From NCBI GenBank assembly GCA_963828405.1, contig CAWHEG010000031.1, positions 2,666,001-2,730,000 on the forward strand: DNA of 64,000 bases, read 5' to 3'. The notes under the pieces were generated by a model. That model searched no databases and had not been told where the DNA came from. It was given only the letters and a program-made list of their open reading frames with translations. Position 1 is the stretch's first letter. Every line of letters begins with the position of its first letter. The position numbers and the translations under genes are program-made. Below are positions 52,713-62,091 of the stretch, in pieces. Source of the DNA: JANMJD01 sp963828405 (GTDB lineage: Bacteria; Actinomycetota; Acidimicrobiia; Acidimicrobiales; Ilumatobacteraceae).

Positions 52713-55013
52713 TCACTCGTAGCGCAACAGCTCGCTCACCGGCTGGCGGGACGTCTGCACACAGGTGAGCACTCCGATGGCGATCCCGCTGAGGGCGACG
52801 ACACCGAGCAGACCTGTCGTCAGCGCCAGGGGAGGCCCGGCCCGCAGCTCGGGTCCGGCGCCGATCGCCCTGCCCACCGCCTCGAGCAGCAGACGGCACA
52901 GTCCGAATCCCACGGGGACCCCGACGAGCAGGGCTGCTCCGACGAGCAGCGAGGTGGCGATCGCGGTCGACCGGAGGAGCTGGCCCGGTGTGAAGCCGAC
53001 GGCCCGGAGCACGCCCATGTCGCGGGCACGCTCGCGGACGCCCAGGGCCAGTGTGGAACCGAGGTTCGCCAGGGCGACGGCGAGGACGAGTGCGGCGACG
53101 AGCCCGAACGCCAGGCCGAAGGCGTCCAGGCTTCCGGTGTCGATGACGAGCGGCCGGACTGTCACGCCGGGCGCTGCGGTGCCGCGCAGGCGCGTCGCCA
53201 GTTCGTCCCGGTCGGTACCGGGGGTACCGGTCACGAAGTAGTCCGACGGCGTGATGTCCGGGAAGCGGCTCGTCAGGGTCTCCGCCCGAAGGAGCAGCAC
53301 CTCGCCGGTGTCCTCGGTCTCGCTGTAGCGCCCGACGATGCGCACGGGCACCGTGGCGTCTTCGATCTCGACGTTGACGGTGTCGCCGACCTGCCGGTCG
53401 AGGCGCTGGAGGAGCCCGTATCCGGCGATCGCCTCGCCGGCTGCTGACATCGCGCGGCCGTCGCGGATCACGTACCGGGCCTGGTCGGGGTCGCCGAAGA
53501 CGGCGCGGACGAGCAGCACCTCGCCGTCGACGACCCGGCGCGCCCCGGTCTCCCCGAACCACCCGGTGACCCCGGGCGTCGCTTCGAGGGCGGCCGTGAG
53601 GGATGCCGGATCGGTGTCGGCCGCCGGAGTGACGACGACGTCCCACGGATCGCCGACGACCGCGGGGTCACCGGTCGTGTGGTCGATCGTCGCCCGGAAG
53701 CCGAGCGTGACCACCAGGGCGACGACGGCGAGCACGACCGACAGCGCGGCGAGCGTGGTACGCAGCGGGTGCTGCAGGACGTCCTTCACACCGCCGATGA
53801 CCACGGGCCCGCCGCCGAGCCGGGCGGCGAGCCGGGCCGGCCACGCCGAGCGGCCGGGATCGATCGGCGGCCGAAGCGTCACCGCCGCCCCCAACCGTGC
53901 TGCGCGTACCGCGGGTGTCACGGTTGCGGCGACGATGATCGCCGCCATCACGGCGGCGGTGGCCAACAACGGAGCGATCGGCCAGCGGACGGCGGACGGC
54001 TCGAGCGTCTCCGTCACCCCGAGGCGCATCGCCGGGAGGAACAGCGAGCCGCCGATCCAGCCGAGGACCACGCCGAGCCCGCCGAGCAGCAGGTGCTCGA
54101 CGACGATCGAGACGACGACGAGCACCGGCGTGACACCTGTGGCCTTGAGCAGTCCGATGTCGCGCCGCCGGGCGAGGACCCGGTTGGTCACCGAACCGGC
54201 GACGACGATGCCGGCGGCGATCAGCACGAACACGCCGAAGCCGGAGAGGAAGATCCCGAAGAAGTCGTTGACGGCGAGCGCATCACCACGCGTGTCGAGC
54301 CAGTCCTGGCTGCCCGTCAGCGCTCCACCATGGGTGCGCAGCACGTCGGTCACGATCGCCGGGGCCTGGGCAGGGTCGGCGACGCGGATGAACAGCTGGC
54401 GGTAGGTCGCGGCGCCCGCTCCGAGCCGGTCGAGCCCCTCGGCGGCCGTCCAGGCGATGCCGGGATCGCACTGCGGGTAGAAGCAGTCGTTGAAGTCGAG
54501 CACCAGGCCGACGACGTCGTAGTCGGCCTCGCCGGTCTCGTGACGCAGCTGGACGCGGTCGCCGATCTCGATGCCGACGTCACTGGCGAAGGACTTCTCG
54601 AGGGCCACCTCCCCGGGCGAGCCGGCCGACCGGCCCTCGACCACGAACGGCTCGCCGACGGCGAGCGGGCGGCCGGTCGGTCGCGCCCGGATCGTCATCT
54701 CGACGGTTTCCCCCGACGGGCGAACGAGATCGACACCGTCGAGCGCGAGGATCGGGTCGGAGACCGTCACCATCCGCGGATCGGACGCCGCCGCCTCCAG
54801 GGCGTCGGGCGTCGTGGCGCCGAGCGTGATGTGCGGGCCTGCGGCCTGGTCGAAGGAGTGGTCCCACTGACGCCCGGCGTCCTGGCGGCTGCCGATACCG
54901 GCGACGAAGGCGGCCGAGGCGAGGGCCACGACGGCGATGAACAGCACCGTGCCGGTCAGCCGACGGCCGCGTACGGACATCCGTACCAGCCGGGTGAGGG
55001 CGGCGACGTTCAT
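52713..55013 (-). CDS. FtsX/MacB-type ABC transporter permease (large, two FtsX domains)
   Basis: 766 residues. Opens MNVAALTRLVRMSVRGRRLTGTVLF with one helix, followed by a large extracytoplasmic domain (residues about 45-250) and a helix block (GIFLSGFGVFVLIAAGIVVAGSVTNRVLARRRDIGLLKATG). A second domain (about 420-640) precedes another FtsX block (LAVALANLGSTLALGVRERARDMGVLRAVGFTPGQLL). The first extracytoplasmic domain has a Cys pair in LDFNDCFYPQCDPG. It overlaps its ATPase by 4 bases. The family exports lipids, peptides or lipoproteins or drives cell-wall hydrolases. Confidence 0.9.
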   Translation of the reverse strand: MNVAALTRLVRMSVRGRRLTGTVLFIAVVALASAAFVAGIGSRQDAGRQWDHSFDQAAGPHITLGATTPDALEAAASDPRMVTVSDPILALDGVDLVRPSGETVEMTIRARPTGRPLAVGEPFVVEGRSAGSPGEVALEKSFASDVGIEIGDRVQLRHETGEADYDVVGLVLDFNDCFYPQCDPGIAWTAAEGLDRLGAGAATYRQLFIRVADPAQAPAIVTDVLRTHGGALTGSQDWLDTRGDALAVNDFFGIFLSGFGVFVLIAAGIVVAGSVTNRVLARRRDIGLLKATGVTPVLVVVSIVVEHLLLGGLGVVLGWIGGSLFLPAMRLGVTETLEPSAVRWPIAPLLATAAVMAAIIVAATVTPAVRAARLGAAVTLRPPIDPGRSAWPARLAARLGGGPVVIGGVKDVLQHPLRTTLAALSVVLAVVALVVTLGFRATIDHTTGDPAVVGDPWDVVVTPAADTDPASLTAALEATPGVTGWFGETGARRVVDGEVLLVRAVFGDPDQARYVIRDGRAMSAAGEAIAGYGLLQRLDRQVGDTVNVEIEDATVPVRIVGRYSETEDTGEVLLLRAETLTSRFPDITPSDYFVTGTPGTDRDELATRLRGTAAPGVTVRPLVIDTGSLDAFGLAFGLVAALVLAVALANLGSTLALGVRERARDMGVLRAVGFTPGQLLRSTAIATSLLVGAALLVGVPVGFGLCRLLLEAVGRAIGAGPELRAGPPLALTTGLLGVVALSGIAIGVLTCVQTSRQPVSELLRYE

Positions 55014-55735
55014 CGCCGAGCCGAACCGGTGAGAGTGGCCGCGCCCTTCGACGTGTCGTCGACGATGCGACCGTCGGCCATCACGAGCACCCGATCGGCG
55101 ACGGCCGCCACGTCGGGGTCGTGGGTGACCATGATGATCGTCTGGCCCGAGCGATGCGTGCGGCGCAGCAGCTCGATGATGTCCTGCGTCGCAACGCTGT
55201 CGAGGTTGCCGGTGGGCTCGTCGGCGAGCAGCACATCGGGCTTGTTCGCCAGTGCGCGGGCCATGGCGACGCGCTGCTGCTGTCCTCCGGACAGCTCCGA
55301 TGGCGCCGCCCCGGCGAGATCGGCGATGCCGAGCGTCGTGAGCAGCTCGCTGCTCCGTGCCCGTGCCGCCCGGCGCGAGGTGCCGACGAGCAGCATCGGC
55401 AACTCCACGTTCTCGGCGACCGTCAGATTGGAGATCAGGTTGAAGAACTGGAACACGAAGCCGATCCGCCGTCGTCGCAGGAGCGCCCGAGCTGTTTCGG
55501 AGAGCCGCTCGATCGGTTCGCCGGCGATGACGATCGAGCCGCCGTCCGGGGTGTCGAGGCCGCCGAGCAGCTGGAGGAACGTCGACTTGCCGCAGCCGCT
55601 GGCGCCGGTGATCGCAACCCACGACCCGGTGGAGATCGCCAGATCGACGCCGCGCAGCGCGGCGACGTCGCGCGAGCCGCTTCGGAACGTCTTCGTCACA
55701 CCGGAGCAGGTGATGACATCGGGCAACTGGTCCAT
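55010..55735 (-). CDS. ABC transporter ATP-binding protein, LolD/MacB type
   Basis: 241-residue ATPase partner of the FtsX-like permease. Walker A GASGCGKSTFLQ, Q-loop FQFFNL, signature LSGGQQQRVAMARAL, Walker B VLLADEPTGNLD, switch VTHDPDVA. Its stop overlaps the permease start by 4 bases. The pair forms an independent operon. Confidence 0.95.
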   Translation of the reverse strand: MDQLPDVITCSGVTKTFRSGSRDVAALRGVDLAISTGSWVAITGASGCGKSTFLQLLGGLDTPDGGSIVIAGEPIERLSETARALLRRRRIGFVFQFFNLISNLTVAENVELPMLLVGTSRRAARARSSELLTTLGIADLAGAAPSELSGGQQQRVAMARALANKPDVLLADEPTGNLDSVATQDIIELLRRTHRSGQTIIMVTHDPDVAAVADRVLVMADGRIVDDTSKGAATLTGSARR

Positions 55736-55756
55736 GTCGACTCCTTGGCGGCTACC

Positions 55757-57094
<1,338 letters not shown>

Positions 57095-57262
57095 GGCGAT
57101 CAGCCTGGCCGCCGCCGCCCCCCGCCGAAAGGGCACAAGGTCCCGACCCCGCGGCGCCGGTGAGATTGGCGGCCCGTCAGGTTTCTGAAAGGTCGATGGT
57201 CTCGGATAGCAGTCGGCGGAGCGCGCCAGGCGCCCGTGCTGACCAACTGGAGGGCACATTCG

Positions 57263-57757
57263 ATGTAGAAGCGAATTGTTATGGCGACGGTTGTCGCAAT
57301 GGCGGGCCTCGGGTTTGCGGTTCCCGAAGCACATGCGGAGGGCGCTACGAAGGTCCAGTTCGCGGACCTGTCGTTCACCATGACGCCCGAGAGGTGCAAC
57401 CAGATCCCCGCAGGCACGGAGCTCAACGGGACTGGCGCCGGTAGGTGGATCTACACGACTCGCACCGACCGAAGCGGTTCCCAGCACTATCGCGAGGAGG
57501 CCCTGTACAAGGGCACGGCTATCGACCAGGACGGCAACACCTACTCGTGGAAGTACTCCAGCTACTTCGTCTCGGTGACCACCGCCGCCGGTGACGTTTC
57601 GGGGTACATCGTCGACACCTTCGTGGTGGCCGGCGGACCATTGGGCTACGTGACCCGCTTCAGGGCGAACATCGGTCCTTCGGGATTCACCCCGGTGTGG
57701 ACGCACGGCGATCCGTTCGATTTCGAGCTGCAAACGGGGCGCTGCGACCCGCTGTGA
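57263..57757 (+). CDS. Secreted protein, ~160 residues, with an amber codon right after the expected ATG
   Basis: Not recognised. The best ribosome site (GGAGGG, 8 bases before ATG 57263) is followed by ATG TAG AAG CGA ATT GTT ATG. The residues KRIVMATVVAMAGLGFAV, after the stop, form an ideal signal peptide ending PEAHA. Only ATG 57281 gives an uninterrupted 158-residue frame. It has no ribosome site and lacks the basic n-region. The mature part is beta-rich (ATKVQFADLSFTMTPERCNQIPAG, HYREEALYKGTAIDQDGNTYSW) with two Cys. Either translation starts at 57281, or the gene is damaged, or there is an error at 57266-57268. Confidence 0.6.
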
Positions 57758-57794
57758 GGTCGCCGGGAGGGGCTGCCGGTGAGCGCTGCCCGAC

Positions 57795-57833
57795 TGGCCG
57801 AACCGGGTGGGTGCTCCTCGCCGGGTTCGGCCA
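57795..57833. terminator. Possible terminator hairpin after the secreted-protein gene
   Basis: Perfect 10-bp arms TGGCCGAACC and GGTTCGGCCA with a 19-base loop, 38 bases after the stop. No T-tract. Plausible but the loop is long. Confidence 0.35.
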
Positions 57834-57895
57834 CTGCTCGTCGCCGGCGGCCGAGGCGACGATCCGCGGACGTTGAAGGCGGTACCGTCTCGGCC

Positions 57896-58327
57896 ATGCC
57901 CAGTGATCTTGCACTCAAGACGATGAACGCCGTCCACCGCGGTCTGCTCGCCGTGTCCTTCGGCCGGATCGGGTGGGATGCCGGCAGCATGCCCGTGCTG
58001 CGGCTGACCACGACCGGTCGCAAGTCGGGCCGACCCCGCTCCGTGATGCTCACCTCGCCGTGCCGCGACGGCGAGTCGATCGTCATCGTCGCCTCCAAGG
58101 GCGGTGAGGACGAGCACCCGGCGTGGTACCTGAACCTCGTCGCCCACCCGCAGGTCCAGGTGGAGACCAAGGGCCGGGCGGCGCGGACGATGGTCGCCCG
58201 GGTCGCCGATGCCGAGGAACGGGCCCGGCTGTGGCCACTCGTCACCGCGAAGTACAAGAACTACGCCGGCTACCAGCGCAAGACCGAGCGGGAGATCCCG
58301 CTGGTGCTGCTCGACCCGGTCGACTGA
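57896..58327 (+). CDS. Deazaflavin (F420)-dependent nitroreductase family protein
   Basis: 143-residue Ddn-like split barrel: VLRLTTTGRKSGRPRSVMLTSPCRDGESIVIVASKGGEDEHPAWYLNLVAHPQVQVE contains the family's GRKSG/R, SKGG and HPxWYxNL motifs. These enzymes reduce quinones or nitro compounds with F420H2 in actinobacteria. ATG 57896 opens the fold. It has no operon partners. Confidence 0.88.
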   Translation: MPSDLALKTMNAVHRGLLAVSFGRIGWDAGSMPVLRLTTTGRKSGRPRSVMLTSPCRDGESIVIVASKGGEDEHPAWYLNLVAHPQVQVETKGRAARTMVARVADAEERARLWPLVTAKYKNYAGYQRKTEREIPLVLLDPVD

Positions 58328-58459
58328 CACCTGGTCCTGATCGCCCGTCGAGCAAGAATCCGGCAAGAGTCGGCCGCACCATGGCGGGCACCTCGTCCGG
58401 CGTGAGAGAGTGGGGTTGATCGGCTAACGGGAGCCGAACTCGATCAGGGAGCAGCCGCC

Positions 58460-59456
58460 ATGCGTCGCCAGATGTTTCGATACTCGACCACCGCGATGTT
58501 GGTGGTCGGCGTGGGAGCCGTCGCTCCCGGGACCGCCGTCCCCGCCGGTGCTCGCACCGTGAGCTACACGATCGCCGCTGCGGCGGTGGGAGGCGAGGAG
58601 TGCCCGGACGCCCCCCACGGCGCGGCAGTACCGGGTGGGCAAAGGGGCGACGGTGCGCGAGCCCAACGAGCTCAGTGATGCCGAGGTGCGCGCCAACGAG
58701 TTGAGCTTCGGGCGTGACGCGATCGCCCGAGGGCTGGGAACGGCCGCCGCCGACGGATCGGTGGAGGTGGTGGTCGCCGCGGCGACGCCGACCACGGTCA
58801 CCACCTACGTGCACGTGATCACCACGACGGCCGGCCAGGGCGCGGTCACCAGCCAGCAGATCACGAACCAGATCAGCGTGCTGAACGCCGCGTACGCAGC
58901 ATCCGGATTCGTGTTCACCCTCGCCGCCACGGATGTCACGGCGAACAACACGTGGTACACGTCGACCGGGGGCACGTCGGAGACCCAGATGAAGACCGCG
59001 CTGCGCATGGGGACGGCCGACGACCTGAACGTCTACATCAACGGCATGGGCGGGGGGCTGCTCGGCTGGGCGACCTTCCCGAGCAGCTACGCCTCGGCGC
59101 CGAAGATGGACGGCGTCGTCGTGCTCAACGCCTCCCTGCCGGGCGGGTCGGCTGCGCCGTACAACCTGGGCGATACGGCGACCCACGAGGTCGGCCACTG
59201 GATGGGTCTGTACCACACGTTCCAGGGCGGCTGCGCGAAGAACCTGACCAAAGGTGGCGACCTGGTCGCCGACACCCCCGCGGAGCGGAGCGCCGCGTAC
59301 GGCTGCCCGACGGGCCGTAACACCTGTTCCGCAGCCGGGCTCGACCCGATCACGAACTTCATGGACTACACCGACGACGCCTGCATGAACGTCTTCTCCA
59401 GCGGACAGAACTCACGCATGACGGCGATGTGGGCGACCTACCGCCAGGGCAAGTGA
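58460..59456 (+). CDS. Secreted pappalysin-type (M43) zinc metalloprotease, one frameshift
   Basis: ATG 58460 starts a signal peptide (MRRQMFRYSTTAMLVVGVGAVAPG...). At the C-run near 58610-58615 one surplus C shifts the frame. Removing it gives PTARQYRVGKGATVREPNELSD and reads through to the stop at 59456, a total of about 331 residues. The catalytic motif is THEVGHWMGLYHTF, HExxHxxGLxH of the metzincin/M43 class. A downstream Met-turn-like segment ITNFMDYTDDACMNVFSSGQNSRM follows. Four or more Cys in the second half probably form disulfides. The protease acts outside the cell. The indel may be an assembly error. Confidence 0.88.
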
Positions 59457-59482
59457 ACCACATGGGCGAGTGATCGCCCGGA

Positions 59483-59517
59483 CGCCGGACGGTCGCGGGT
59501 CCGGCGACCGTCCGGCG
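59483..59517. terminator. Strong hairpin between protease and TIR-SIR2 operon
   Basis: Perfect 14-bp arms CGCCGGACGGTCGC (59483-59496) and its complement (59504-59517), 7-base loop. It lies 27 bases after the protease stop and 50 before the TIR-SIR2 ATG, so it separates the two transcription units. No T-tract, as usual in such high-GC genomes. Confidence 0.6.
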
Positions 59518-59566
59518 CAGCGTCTCGGTGAGCTACTGTGTCGAACCGTCCGGTAGGGGGGCGTCG

Positions 59567-61222
59567 ATGCGATTGTTCATCAGTTATGCGCGACGCGACC
59601 GTGAGCCGCTCACGGGACTGTTGGCCGATCTCGAACGGTCGGGGCACGATCCGTGGATCGATCGCGACATCAGCGGCGGCCGGCAGTGGTGGGACGAGCT
59701 GTTGGGGCAGATCCGCGTGTGCGACGCGTTGCTCTTCGCCCTGAGTCCGGATTCCCTCGCATCGCGGGCGTGTCGGGCCGAACTCGCCTATGGCGCAGCC
59801 CTCGGGCGGCCGGTGCTGCCGGTGATGCTCCGTGACACGAACGTCGAACTGGCGCCCGACCCGATCGGGATGACCCAGATCGTCGACTATCGGCAGCGCA
59901 ACAGCGAGAGCGCCATCGGCCTGGTCACCGCGCTGGCGAGACTCCCACCAGCGCGCCCGTTGCCGGATCCGCTCCCTGAGCCACCCCTGCCACCGATCAC
60001 CGACCTCGCCCCGGCCCGGGATGCGTTGGCCCATGACTCGCTGTCCTTCGCCGAGCAGCGGGCGCTGCTCGATGAGCTCGCCCGACGCAAGGACGAACTC
60101 GACCAGACCGATACCCTCCGCGCCCTGCTCGTGCAGTTCCGGCGTCGCGGCGACGTCGCCGAGTCGATCGCCCAGGGCATCGATTCGGTGCTCGCAGCGC
60201 TGCCCGCCGACGGCGAGCCGGAGGACCGGGTCCGTGTGCGCAGGCCGATCTCGGAGCGCGATCCGGACTCCGTCGATCGATTGCGGGCGCTCGTCACGCA
60301 CGTGCGGTCGGGTCGCCTCACGCCGATCCTCGGTCATGGTCTCAACGATCAGGTGATCGGGTCGCCGCGTGCCCTCGCCCGCGAGTGGTCGCGGACCTTC
60401 GAGTTCCCGATGGCCAGGCACCAGCAGGATTCGGCGCCTTCCGTCACCCAGTTCATCGCCGTGATGACGGACGTCGACACGCTGCGGTCGAGTCTCGACG
60501 ACCACCTGCGCAGGTGTCTGCGAGCGCGCCATCCCGATGTCCCGGTCCCCGCCCCGGGTGATCTCGGAACGGCGATCCGCACCACCTGGCGAGCGGTGCG
60601 TACCCCCGATGATCCCTACCTGGTGCTGGCCGAGCTCCCGTGCCCGATCTACATCACCGCCGATCATTGGAGCCTGCTCGGCGACGCCCTGCGCGAGGCG
60701 GGCCGGGAACCGGTCGTCGAGGTGTGCCGGTGGCGTACGGACGTCTACGACTGGCCGGCATCGGTCTTCGAGATCGAACCGGCTTACGTGCCGAGCGTCG
60801 ATCGCCCGCTCGTGTTCCACGTGTTCGGAGCGCTCGACACCCCCGACTCGCTGGTGCTCACCGAGGACGATTTCGACGACTTCTCGATCGCCGTTGCCGA
60901 AAACCGGTCGATCGTCCCCAACGTCGTGCAGCGGGTGCTCGCCAACTCGGCGATCATGCTGCTCGGCTTCGATCTCGAGGAACGTGACGTCCGCGTCCTG
61001 CTGCGCAGCCTCATCGGCCAGGAGGGGGCCCGGAAGCTCAACAAGTACAGCCACGTCGCCGCCCAACTCGAGTTCGGCGGTGGGGTGATGTCGCCCGCAC
61101 GGGCTCAGCGCTACATGGAGCGGTACTTCTCGAAGATCCACCAGCCGTCGATCGACCTCTTCTGGGGGACGGTCGAGGAGTTCTCCGCCGATCTGGCCGA
61201 GCTGTGGAGGTCGGGGCGGTGA
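59567..61222 (+). CDS. TIR-SIR2 fusion protein, candidate NAD-targeting immune effector
   Basis: 551 residues. The TIR domain (about 1-140) starts MRLFISYARRDREPLTGLL and continues DPWIDRDISGGRQWWDELL. It keeps the catalytic Glu (E72) in RACRAELAYGAALGRPVLPVML, so it may be an NAD hydrolase. A helical linker follows (140-235). The SIR2-like domain (about 245-520) contains GRLTPILGHGLND (250-262), PIYITADHWSLLGDAL (around 360) and PLVFHVFGALDTPDSLVLTEDDFDDF. In active SIR2 domains the TTN Asn and HG His are used; here the Asn is Asp and the HG site reads HVFG. SIR2 catalysis is therefore doubtful. Start ATG 59567. Its stop overlaps the NTPase gene by 4 bases. Confidence 0.85.
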   Translation: MRLFISYARRDREPLTGLLADLERSGHDPWIDRDISGGRQWWDELLGQIRVCDALLFALSPDSLASRACRAELAYGAALGRPVLPVMLRDTNVELAPDPIGMTQIVDYRQRNSESAIGLVTALARLPPARPLPDPLPEPPLPPITDLAPARDALAHDSLSFAEQRALLDELARRKDELDQTDTLRALLVQFRRRGDVAESIAQGIDSVLAALPADGEPEDRVRVRRPISERDPDSVDRLRALVTHVRSGRLTPILGHGLNDQVIGSPRALAREWSRTFEFPMARHQQDSAPSVTQFIAVMTDVDTLRSSLDDHLRRCLRARHPDVPVPAPGDLGTAIRTTWRAVRTPDDPYLVLAELPCPIYITADHWSLLGDALREAGREPVVEVCRWRTDVYDWPASVFEIEPAYVPSVDRPLVFHVFGALDTPDSLVLTEDDFDDFSIAVAENRSIVPNVVQRVLANSAIMLLGFDLEERDVRVLLRSLIGQEGARKLNKYSHVAAQLEFGGGVMSPARAQRYMERYFSKIHQPSIDLFWGTVEEFSADLAELWRSGR

Positions 61223-62091
61223 CTCCCGGTCCGGCCGGCGGATCGGGACGCCTCCGCCCCGAGAACCCGTACATCGGTCCGCGATCGTTCGCCTACGGCG
61301 AGCGGCTGTACGGGCGTGACCGAGAGGTGGCCGAGCTGAGCGACATCCTCGTGGCCCAGCGGATCGTCCTGCTCTACTCCCCGTCCGGTGCGGGGAAGTC
61401 GTCGCTGCTCGAGGCCGCACTGCGACCGCAGCTGGAGCGGTTCGACTTCCGCGTGCTGCCCACCATCCGAGTCGGACACGAGCCGCCGCCGGCGTTCGAC
61501 GGGCTTGCCGTCCGCAACCGGTACATGCTCAGCACCCTGCTGTCCCTCGAGGAGGTCAGGGCGCCTGGCGTACAGCTCGGCCCCGGCCGATTGAACGAGA
61601 TCCTCCTCGAGGAGTACCTGAACCTGATCGATGGCGATCCGGCCGAGCAAGGTGGCGATCCGCCGACCGAGCCGTGCCTGTTCTTCGACCAGTTCGAGGA
61701 GCTGTTCACCCTCGACCCCACCGACCTCGAACAGAAGGCGGCGTTCCTCGACGAGGTCGGAGTCGCCCTGAGGGACCGTGGCCGTTGGGCGTTGTTCTCG
61801 ATGCGTGAGGACTACATCGCCCAACTCGACCCGTACCTGCAGCTGGTGCCCAAGCGTTTCAGCTCCCGCTATCGCCTCGATCTGCTGGGAGTCGACGCCG
61901 CCCGGGTGGCGATGCGCCAGCCCGCCGAACGCCAGGGTGTCGCCTTCTCCGTCGAAGCCGCCGACCACCTGATCGACGACCTCCGTCGGGTGAGAGTCCA
62001 GCGGGGCGGCCGACTCGTCGAGGAGCTCGGCCCGTACATCGAACCGGTCCAACTTCAAGTCGTCTGTCGCCAGCTCTGGAGCTCGTTGTGA
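61219..62091 (+). CDS. nSTAND1-type NTPase, N-terminal half
   Basis: 291 residues from GTG 61219 (GGAGG 8-10 bases upstream; overlap GTGA with the TIR-SIR2 stop). Begins with a Pro/Gly leader and then PENPYIGPRSFAYGERLYGRDREVAELSDIL, the typical opening of nSTAND1 NTPases. Walker A is SPSGAGKSS (about residue 55) and Walker B CLFFDQFEELF (about 153), the DQFEE form of the family. It ends QLQVVCRQLWSSL at a stop. The usual continuation (winged helix with VGDVD, WYELAHDRL) is in the next ORF, one frame back. So this NTPase is split, whether by real gene fission, ribosomal frameshifting or an indel. Confidence 0.88.
   Translation: MTPGPAGGSGRLRPENPYIGPRSFAYGERLYGRDREVAELSDILVAQRIVLLYSPSGAGKSSLLEAALRPQLERFDFRVLPTIRVGHEPPPAFDGLAVRNRYMLSTLLSLEEVRAPGVQLGPGRLNEILLEEYLNLIDGDPAEQGGDPPTEPCLFFDQFEELFTLDPTDLEQKAAFLDEVGVALRDRGRWALFSMREDYIAQLDPYLQLVPKRFSSRYRLDLLGVDAARVAMRQPAERQGVAFSVEAADHLIDDLRRVRVQRGGRLVEELGPYIEPVQLQVVCRQLWSSL

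Noticed and set aside
51699..53447. Long plus-strand frame opposite the ABC transporter genes
   Set aside because: Shadow frame with Gln/His/Arg-rich low-complexity sequence; the ATPase motifs are on the minus strand.
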